Assembly: GCA_015501075.1 (NCBI GenBank)
Contig: JADNYJ010000127.1
Coordinates: 1-64,000, forward strand
Source of the DNA: Gymnopilus junonius
Taxonomy: Eukaryota > Basidiomycota > Agaricomycetes > Agaricales > Galerinaceae
DNA: 64,000 bases
Direction of reading: 5' to 3'
In this document: positions 51,905-61,081 of the stretch, piece after piece
Position numbering within the stretch: position 1 is the first letter of the stretch
Layout of the letters: each line of letters opens with the position of its first letter
Notes under the pieces: generated by a model
The model's database searches: none
What the model saw: the letters and a program-made list of their open reading frames with translations, nothing else
What the model was told of the DNA's origin: nothing
Program-made: the position numbers and the translations under genes

Positions 51905-54900
51905 ATGGCCATAGACTCAGGAAATGTTAATGCAGTCCTTCAGGCCGCAAAGTTGGAAGAACTCGTTCCGCGTCAATATCAGGAGGAGGTGTTTTCCAGA
52001 GCGCAAAAGGGTAAGCATATTATGATATATATTTGTCTATCTCTGGAATCTAATCGCTTTCATTCGAAGGCAATATTATTGCAGCATTAGATACGGGATC
52101 GGGCAAGACTCTCATCAGTCTGCTCCTGATCAAATGGATTGCGTCGCTCGAGAAAACTAAGGAAAAAGCAATCATCTTTTTGGTTCCGAAGGTCACTCTT
52201 GTGGAGCAACAATATTCATACATCAAAAGAAACTCGACTTTGAAGGTCGGCAAATTGCATGGGGCTCAAGATTTAGATCTCAGTGATAGGACTGGATGGA
52301 AGAGACGCTTGGAAAGCTGTGATGTGATTGTTATGACAGGTTTTTATTTTTATTTTTGAAAATTTGTGCCTTTGGTATTCTAATGTGGCGCGAAATAGCC
52401 CAGATTTTCCTCAACATCTTGACCCACTCGCTTTGGACGATGGAGAAAGTTGCTCTAATGATCTTTGATGAATGTCATCATGCACGGAAAAATCATCCCT
52501 ATAATGCTATCCTTCGCGAGTACAGTTACTGTCCTACAGTCTCCCGACCTAAAGTCTTTGGAATGACTGCGTCTCCCATCTGGAACATCAAGGATCCTGT
52601 TGGGTCCCTTACTGTTTTAGAGGCAAACTTAGATGCCAAGGTTACTGCAGTACGTGAACACGTTGAAGAGCTTGCGGTGTATTCCCCGAAGGCTCTAGAG
52701 GTAAGGCGATATTTTCTTCTAATGTCGAAATTTCTCAGATATTTGATTTCTTTTCTCTTTAGTTCATCAAAGAATTTCCGCCTCCTCCAGAAACTTTTGA
52801 TGACTACCCATCCCCTACGATTTACCAATGCTTCAAGGTCATCGACCAGAGGACATGGGGTCAATTGGACATTCCCTGGACCAACATCGATTTGCGTTAT
52901 CAGGTGACATTGAGCAACATTGGACCGTACTGTGCCTCCATGTTTCTCTATCTCGAAATACAGCACCACATCATGGGAATTATCGCCGAAACTAAGGGGA
53001 AGCTCCTTGAAGATGATGATGAAACGAGAATGGAAGGCGTTCTTTGGTCGTCTGTGTCATCGCCCAAGGCATTGCCCCAAGAGTTCTATCTGATCATGGA
53101 CATTCTCCTTGAGTTCCACTCTTGCTTCCCTACAGATATTACATCTACCACAGTTCCTATACCAATCCCTCTAGACTGGTGCACGCCAAAGGTCAAAGTT
53201 CTCGTGGAAATTTTGCTTGCGTATCTCGGTCGCTCTCCTACATTCCAATGTATCATTTTCGTCGAACAACGTCAGGTGGCTTCCTCTCTGTCCAAGATTC
53301 TGCCCGCCATACCAGAATTGACAGACAACATTTTTTGTGCATTCCTTGTGGGTGAAGGGGTGAACAGCGAAGGCGCGTCAACCCAAACAAATAAACACTA
53401 TGGTGACCCCGTCAAACTTTTCAGAGATCGAAAGATCAATGTCTGTACGCCATTATGCATTCCCTCATTGCACTTTCCATCAGCTTACATTCCACTTAGT
53501 GATTGCCACTTCGGTAGCTGAAGAAGGTCTAGATTTCCAGGCAAGATTGTTTATTTCTTGCAACTTACTTTCTTGATTGAATTTTTTTTTTCGTTCGTTC
53601 TATTTAGGAGTGCGACCTCGTGGTCCGATTTGACGGTCTGCACCATATGGTGGGCTATGTTCAATCCCGTGGTCGAGCAAGGAAGTCGGACTCTACATTT
53701 ATCATCATGGTGCAGCAAGACGATAATGCACAGCTCAAAAAATATCATGATCTCAAGACGAAAGAACCCGAAGTTAAACATGTCTATCGAACTCGACACA
53801 TGGCTGTCGATGATAAGGAAAGCGATGGTGACCAGACGGATAGCGACGAAGAGACTGACCCCACCGACCTTCTGGCACGTGAACGTTACTTGGTACCATC
53901 TACTGGAGCAACTCTCACGTACGACAACTCTCTCAGCCTTCTGAATCACCTTTGCTCCCTCATTCCTCGGGATGCTTTCACCCAAGTTCATAAACCCAAG
54001 TACACAGGCGACTTTGAAGCTACAGTCCATCTCCCACGTGTTTTGCCGGTATCTGCCGCAGAACTTAACTTCACAGGTCCTATTAGACGGTCGAAGAAAG
54101 AAGCCAAGCGAGCCGCTGCATTCAAAGCAGTGAAGCGTTTGCGGGAATTAGACGTTTTTGATGAGTATCTCCTTCCAACTTCCAAAGACGAAGGCGAAGA
54201 AGTCGTGAAATATTCTGCTGGGAAGATATCTCAGATTATCCCTCAAATGATGACAATTGATGTTCGTGATCCCTGGTGTATCGGTGAGAAGCTTTGGCTT
54301 CACACCATTGTCATTGATAGCGAGGCTGCCGCTGGTCTTGTAACGGGTACTCCGATCGCGCCTGAAGAAACAAAGATTGGTGGTTTTCCTGTACAAACTC
54401 TCCCGGCTAAGCTGCTCCGCTTTGATGAAGATCTGGAGCATGAACAACGAGCTGCTATGCAAGAATTTACCAAGCTTGGAATTTGGTGCAACATAAACGC
54501 CAAGAAGATTACAGGACCGCTCAGTTTATATATGGTACCGATCACGCCAGATCACCAGCCAGATTTTGAAGCTATTCAGGTTCTCCTGGCTAACCCACGG
54601 GGTATCGATGATTGGAGTGGGATATCGGAAGAACACTGCAATAAACTTATCGTTCTTTCAAAAAATCAGTACTACAGGGCCTTCCTCTTACGAAGCATTC
54701 GACCTGAATTGACCCCCATGTCACATCGTTTATCAGGATCCCTTGACAGTACAGGACAGACATATTTTGATCATTGGGTCGAGGTGTGGCCCATGAACCG
54801 TAAATGGGTAGTTCCAACCGACGGAGCTATTCTCGAAGTTACACCACTCCTTCGTTCAAACATGGGCACATATTCCTTGGACACCAACTCAGAACCTACG

Positions 54901-56627
54901 GATACTGTACTTTCGGTGACTAGTAACCGATTTTTGCCTCAGAAGTCATCTCCCTGGTTTCCAATGTCTTATTCTGTTCGTCGAGCCTATGAAATTATGC
55001 CGGTCCTTTGCCACCGAATCACCAATGTCTATAGGGCTTCGTGTGCTCGTCATGAATTAAAGCTGCCATCGATCCCAACCAGTCTGATGATTGAATCATT
55101 TACCATCCCCTCAGCCTCAATGCCCTTCAATAATCAGCGTCTGGAAACACTTGGAGATGCTGTTCTTCAACTCTGCACGACTATTCATCTCCTCAACCAA
55201 TATCCTAATCGACATGAAGGCCAGTTGACGGCGCTTAGACAACTCCACGTCAGCAACAAATACCTACTCCGCAGGGCTCTCGACCTCGGTTTGGAGCGCT
55301 ATGTTAATACAGAGATACCCAGCATCCGACGTGGCTGGCGGTATATCCTTTCTGTCACTGGTTCCTCTGAAGGTGCTGGTCCAGACACCAGGTCTATCTC
55401 GCGTCAATACCCTCGGCGCAGCTTACAGGATTGTATGGAAGCTTTGCTCGGTGCCAGTTTTGTAGCTGGTGGTGTTTCACTGGCTTTGTACACTGGTACT
55501 GCTTTAGGCCTCGAATTTGGAGGCTCTATACCTTGGTTCATGCGGTATAGTCAAATATATAACCCAGCACCCATTACCAGCCTTTTTACCGGCCTCGAGG
55601 AGGCCCTTGGATACATCTTCCATTATAATCATCTTGTGTTGGAAAGCTTGACACATCCTTCTTTTACTAATTCTGAAGTTCCTTCCTACCAGCGACTGGA
55701 GTTTCTGGGAGACGGTTTGTATTTCCTTGTTTCGAGACGAGATTGAAGCTAATGATCTTTCAGCAATCATTGAATTAGTTGTTATGAAATATCTGTTCGA
55801 CAAATTTCCACACGCGACGTCACATCAATTATCACTTTCTCGCGCAAGAGCGATATGCTCACCGACTCTAGCTTACCTGACGGTCAAACGCCTTGGTCTG
55901 CACAAGATGATGCTGGTTAACAGCATGGCTCTCAGTCAGGCTCTCAATGTTTATGTGCCATTGTTCGAAGGTCTTTCTGGCAAAGAAGTTGTGAAAGCCT
56001 CATGGAAATATGACCCTCCAAAGGCTCTCAGTGATGTTTTCGAGAGTATCATAGGAGCAGTCTTAGTTGATTCCGGGTATGATTACGAGAAGACAGCTGC
56101 TGTCGTGGAATATGTCATGGATGATGTTCTTGAAGCCCTTTCTCCAGCAGTGCAGAAAGACCCAGTGTCAGAACTCACTGAATGGTTGGCAGGTTCAGGG
56201 TGTAGGTCTTTGCACTTTGAGTACGTTTTTGATCTCAGCACTTTTTTTTTGCTAAATATTCGAGGTGTATATCTGATGCCTCCACAGGAAACGGGTCAAA
56301 GAGACAGATCCGCATGGACTGGAAGGTGTCGTCGCTATAGTCCATGGAAACTTGATTGTTGGACCCATTATTTCGGCAACTCCGCAAGTGGCCAAATTTG
56401 TTGCAGCAGAACGGGCCCTAGCAATTCTCAAGGACTCAGAATCGGACAAGTCGCTTTCGTGCCTATGCAATTGTGCAAGCGTTATGGACGTTGTGTCGAC
56501 TGCTGATGTCAATAAAGGCTTCTCGAAGCTGTCTATTGATTCAGCTGTTGGAGATCCGTCAGATGGTGAAGATGAAGATGAAGTCACTGGAATCCTCGTG
56601 CAAGTTGAAGACAAAGTAGTGAACTGA
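51905..56627 (+). CDS. Dicer-like ribonuclease III
   Basis: ATG 51905 starts the helicase: VPRQYQEEVFSRAQKG, then the Walker A exon (ALDTGSGKTLISLLLIKW), DECHHA (about 52471-52488), GMTASPIWN, and the C-terminal helicase motif QSRGRARKSDSTF (about 53662-53700). A dicer dimerisation domain follows (LTYDNSLSLLNHLCSLIPRD, KEAKRAAAFKAVKRL). RNase IIIa has RLETLGDAVLQLCT (about 55138-55179) and QDCMEALLGAS. RNase IIIb has RLEFLGDA, split by an intron at about 55715-55761, and DVFESIIGAVLVDSG. Both catalytic sites keep their acidic residues. No canonical PAZ is recognised; the C-terminus (VVAIVHGNLIVGPII, VAKFVAAERALAIL) looks like a degenerate dsRNA-binding fold. The stop is TGA 56625-56627. The enzyme cuts dsRNA into small RNAs for silencing, transposon control and virus defence. 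No frame breaks over about 1,400 residues. Confidence 0.93.
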
Positions 56628-57058
56628 AGGTCCAGTCCTATACAGGATCGATGTGTTGACTGATTGTAGAAACCTAATCTTGCATTAGCTTCCTATGGTC
56701 AGTCAACATTTCAGGTGCTGTACCTTCAAGTTCGCTTGGCAAGGTAAATGATCTGAATCTTCGTCCGAAGTTTGGCCCCATCTGTAGTTTTTCTGTTTGT
56801 ATTCATTCTAATTTCTTTTGGTACTACGTTTTGACCTCGCTCTGACACTGTTGATGGACCTTTTTAATTTTCAACGATGACGTGCTGTTCCGTAATAAGT
56901 GTCCGAATTGCGCCTCATCAAATTGCCTGTCAATCTGCTTCCTGATTCACTAGCAACGTGTGGACCTTGGTCATTGAGCATTCCTCAACATCTAATCTTC
57001 TGCGTAATACATCGCACAGCTTCCAGACGTCTTCTCTTCATTCGCCTGGATCCTAGTC
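56628..57058. other. Intergenic, no gene recognised
   Basis: The 3' flank of Dicer and the upstream region of the AhpD-like gene. Confidence 0.6.
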
Positions 57059-58080
57059 ATGTCTGCACCCTTTCGCGTGTCGTCCAGTTTCCTGAACACT
57101 CTGAAGGCGCTTTTCCCTGAAAACGCCAGTCGCACAACGGGACTGAGCGCATCTACGGAATCTTCAAGTTCGTGAACTTCTTGTGAGGACCAGGCGATCC
57201 GTACTGAAGGCGTTTTATCAAACAATACTCCTCTAGTCCTCCGAAATCCTTGGTATATTGTCGCTGCTGTAACTTTCAGCGCAAGTAACAGGCCGGAAGG
57301 GGTTCCCCGCGTCTTTGAACACGTCCTGGAAGATCTCAGGCGGAATGGAAGTAATCACGGAGCTGCCGTGGCTGAGGAGAAACTGTTGGCGCAGAAATTG
57401 CGTGAAGCTCTCTTCAAGTCTGGACTGATAAGCGGATATCCTAAGGTCATCATGATCCACAAGATAAAGAGGAACTCTTCTTTCTGACTTTTCGACAACA
57501 GGCGATCAACGCATTGAAAGCCTTACACGACGTGATGCCTGAAGAGCTTAAGGAAACCAATATTCAAAGGTCTGCAATGCTGTCTTCGATGCTTAAGCTC
57601 AAACAAACTGACCTTTCAATCTGAATACATCAGAGATACGCATATCTCCCTGGCTGAATACTCAAATATCGGTAATAACTTATTTCAGTCCGTGTATGGT
57701 GAGAAGGCCGGTTCAGTTCAAGGCCTACTCAATTCGATTTATCCAGACATGGGTGAGTCAAGTCTTCTTGGTCGCATTATCGGAATTATGAGCATTACAT
57801 GTTCTTTTGCATAGGGTGGTTCTCAAAGACTATTGGATATGGCGTTGTTTATGGACATGTCGAGACGTTATCTGCTCTTGAAACTTCGTATATGCTCGTT
57901 GCAGCCTTGATCGCAGGCGATACACCTCAACAGATTGCATGGCATCTTGATGGTGCCAGAAGGAGCGGCGCATCGCTAGAGGAGATTCAGGCTGTAAGGC
58001 AGTTGTCCATGGAAGCTGCCAAGTTTTCGGGTGTTCAGTGGCAACACAGTGTCCCTGAGATAGATCTTCCTCAGAACTAA
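57059..58080 (+). CDS. AhpD-like (carboxymuconolactone decarboxylase fold) protein
   Basis: ATG 57059 (MSAPFRVSSSFLNTL) begins a protein of five or so exons. Key stretches are RNPWYIVAAVTFSASNRPEG, VFEHVLEDLRRNG, LREALFKSGLISGYPKAINA, LKALHDVMPEEL, GNNLFQSVYGEKAGSVQGLL and the all-helical end TIGYGVVYGHVETLSALETS, MLVAALIAGDTPQQIAWHLD, GARRSGASLEEIQAVRQLSM. The stop is TAA 58078-58080. The helical hairpin is that of the AhpD/CMD fold. The redox CxxC of AhpD is absent (no Cys in this part), so peroxidase activity is unlikely; enzymatic role unknown. The first donor near 57169 is the non-typical GTTCGT. Confidence 0.78.
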
Positions 58081-59198
58081 AAAGAATTTATACAAATCAT
58101 TTACATACGGATCATAAGCAGAACATTAAAATAGATTCAATTTTTCGAAGCATCGCACTCTTCGCACAACGCTGCATGCAGATCATAGTCGACTAACAGG
58201 TAAATAATTGAGACCAAATTGTGAACGAGATAACGTCAATATGCAGGAACTTGTAAGTAGAGCAACGAGATCCCGATATATAGATTCGCGGACCAGCGGG
58301 CTTTGTAAGATCTGAAAAGGCTGAAAATATCGACGTTGACTGTCGTCAGGGTCTTCAGACTCGGATAACATTCATAGGCTCCATGTACTGTATGTAAGAC
58401 CTAATGCATTTCAATTAGTCCGAAGCGATGATTCGAGGCATCAGCCATCCTAGGAGTTGGCATTGAGGAAGGAAGCGATCGCAACAGCTGGAGGAATGAT
58501 GAGGGCGTGGCGGTGCTGAAAAAGAAGGGCACACACCTTATCCACTATAAACCTACACTTTTCATACCTCCTTAATTACTAATTCCAGACATATAACATG
58601 CCATGTAGAAAGAAGCATTCATGGTATTTACTATCAAGAATCAAGTGAGCGGTCCAACTCACATTGTTCCTTAGAAAGCGTTGAGGCATACGCCCCGCAA
58701 ACGATATACATTCTGTACCATGCTGCACGTAAAGTAAAAGTGTGGGCATTGAGCAACAACTATTCAAGGAGTTCAGCTTAGGTTCAGCCGCGAAAGTCGA
58801 AGCAGGTTGAAGCGCTTAGCGAAGCATCAATTCACGGTCACGTGAGCAATATTGACGCGTTTATGATGCTACGCGTCGTTCTTTGCTCTGGGCATCTCGA
58901 AGAGAAAGATATATTTGAGTGGAAACAGTTTTTGTTACGCGTCGGTATGCGAAGCAAAAAAAAAATACGGTTCCGATCTATGTAAAAAGCAAGGATTAGT
59001 TAAGACGAAGGAAAGGATACAAAAAGTCAACAGAAGACCTTTTAATTACACAGGGATGTGGATGCAAGGTCGCCTTCTGAAGTTTCCTGGATACAACGAC
59101 TCGGGATGAGATTCGTCCCGTCTAATTAATTAGCACCTTAAAGTGCGCAAGTTTCGTGCGCGTCGATGCCAAAACGGAAATCCTATTTATTCAAGACC
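58081..59198. other. Intergenic, mostly empty, with ACGCGT cluster
   Basis: A minus-strand frame with ATG 58371 (MLSESEDPDDSQRRYFQPFQ and 42 further codons, stop near 58186) is the only candidate gene, and it has no recognised family. ACGCGT occurs at 58855-58860, 58871-58876 and 58937-58942, beside a CACGTGA. Confidence 0.4.
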
Positions 59199-60224
59199 CT
59201 ACACTGCCCTCTTTGGGAGACCAGAAATTTGCATTAAACTGTTCAAAAATTTGTTGTACGCTGGAAGTGCCTTTTGAAGGACACCACGTCATTACATCGC
59301 GGATCACAGTAAGAGGCAGACGAACCTTTTCCATGGCTCTGAAGTCTTGTTCCTTCATTGACACCCATGCGCTCTTCAAGGTGGGATGCCTAATTCGGCA
59401 ATACTCCGCTTGTAACCTGTGCATCTCTTTAATATAATAATATTTTACTCCTCCCATATAGCCTGATAAAAAAAGTATCGACCTTAGCACCTGAGCACCG
59501 GGCGTGCCAGAAAAACATGCAAACCTCTCGCCCAGTCGATCCGGGTATAGGGCGTTATCGAGAATACGGGACGGGCTACGTCCTCCGGGAGACCTGACAG
59601 CGATTCAAATCTGCATATGACATTAATGTAGCAAGTACCCTAAGAGCTAGTGATTTACGTACTTCTCCAAGCCGCATGCCTTGCAGCACCGTAAACGGGC
59701 AAGAAAAATTACATGTTTCGCATTCCCTGCATCACAAAACTGACACCAAAGCAGTTTAATTAGACATAAACCTTGGAGTAAAATAGCGAGCCACACACAT
59801 GACATATTTCATCAAACATGAGACGGGCGTACTGAGGTTCGTTCATACCAACGAGGCAGTCAGGCAATTTTTCCACAGTAGATAGAGATCGACGCCAGAT
59901 CGTGGCCGAGGACCGGCTCATGACGATCTTTCGTAGGCCTTTTGATGTCCATGCGATATGAAGGAGATCAAGAGGATGCAGATGACCGAAAGTCTGAACG
60001 ATCGATGGTCAAAGATGAGAGTAGCTCTAGCCGAGATAATTGTTCACCTCAAACACGATGTCGAGTGGCATGTCAAGGAAGCCCTTCAATGCGCCAACTG
60101 CAGGGGCACCGCCGGAGCGGACAATTCAATCGTTCTTGCTCTTGGTCGAAGGTGTTTTGGGTCGTTTCGCAGGGCGCTTGTGTTCGGTCACGGTGTCCCC
60201 GGCAGCCTTGCGTGCCTTCTTCAT
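59199..60224 (-). pseudogene. Decayed F-box/Cys-motif gene, paralogue of the 12.8-kb gene
   Basis: On the minus strand, ATG 60224 opens a Lys-rich N-terminus (KKARKAAGDTVTEHKRPAKR) that runs into an in-frame TGA at 60126-60128. Beyond it the same frame continues with APAVGALKGFLDMPLDIVFE, an intron, then TFGHLHPLDLLHIAWTSKGL, SSATIWRRSLSTVEKLPDCL, MNEPQYARLMFDEICH, an intron, and FCDAGNAKHVIFLARLRCCK with CxxC-type cysteines. Then come SITPYTRIDWARG, HRLQAEYCRIRHPTLKSAW and a stop near 59199. Intron positions and sequence match the F-box gene at 12769-15246, but the second half of that gene is missing. Early stop plus C-terminal loss point to a pseudogene; a downstream start at MPLDIVFE could still make a short F-box protein. 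Confidence 0.65.
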
Positions 60225-61081
60225 GGAAGTGCGGTTTGAAGATGTTCACACACTGATCAGAGAATGAGCTCCGCCTGCAGGGACAAGATTATAGTTCATG
60301 ACTCACAAAAGCTTTCCCACCAGTGATAACGGCCCTTTGCCCGTCCATTGTTCAGCGGCAGAACATCGCGAGCAGTCCGGTGACTCCCCCGAGTGCCATG
60401 AGAAAATGGGGTGAAAGAAATGCAGGAATCTCTATTCTGAAGAGGGGCCACCGGGGGAACAGTTGGATAAAACATAGATTTGGGGAATGGAAGGGCACAG
60501 CAGATGAGGATGTGAGTGTCAATCCTCGTCATGTCGACAAGCCAACGTCGAGGTTCGGGGTCAATACGGAGCGCCACAATGTGTCACGCGTGACGAGACG
60601 CGCACTCGCCAGCTAAATTGATCCCGCGCACGCGCGCTTATAGTAATGCGACAGGCTTTCCCGCTGCTCTTGTTCCTGGGAGAAACAAATGGATCTTGGC
60701 TTCTCTAGGGTACTTACGTCGCTAACCGGGGATGAAGTTTCCATCCCTTATACCATGACCCTGGGATCAGGAAGGGCGAAATACACATGGCAGAATTATG
60801 ACCAGGACCACTCCCACCCGAGGGAGTCATCCTGTCTGGTGGGAAGCCCAAGGATAGCGAGGAATGCTATAATACTTAATATTTATATTGTTTTTTATCA
60901 GAACTGTACTTGGATGGGATGGCGGGGCAGCGTTCACCATTCCGCAAGGCTGGGTATGGCACGTGACTCGCAGGAGAACCCGGAGGCTAATTTGGGGACT
61001 CTTTAACATCTTCTGCTACCTCCACCCACCCCTTACACTCATATCATCACCATCCGGCCGCCTGTGTCGCCCACAGACTAC
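60225..61081. other. Intergenic between divergent genes, no gene recognised
   Basis: Contains the palindrome GTCACGCGTGAC (60583-60594 approx.) about 360 bp upstream of the F-box pseudogene, and an alternating CGCGCACGCGCG patch near 60625. Otherwise nothing. Confidence 0.5.

Noticed and set aside
58186..58371. Minus-strand 62-codon frame as a firm gene
   Set aside because: It has an ATG but no family, signal peptide or splice support; mentioned only as a weak candidate.
60689..61006. Forward frame of about 105 codons before the last gene
   Set aside because: Biased composition and no motif; it lies in the likely promoter of the 61.1-kb gene.
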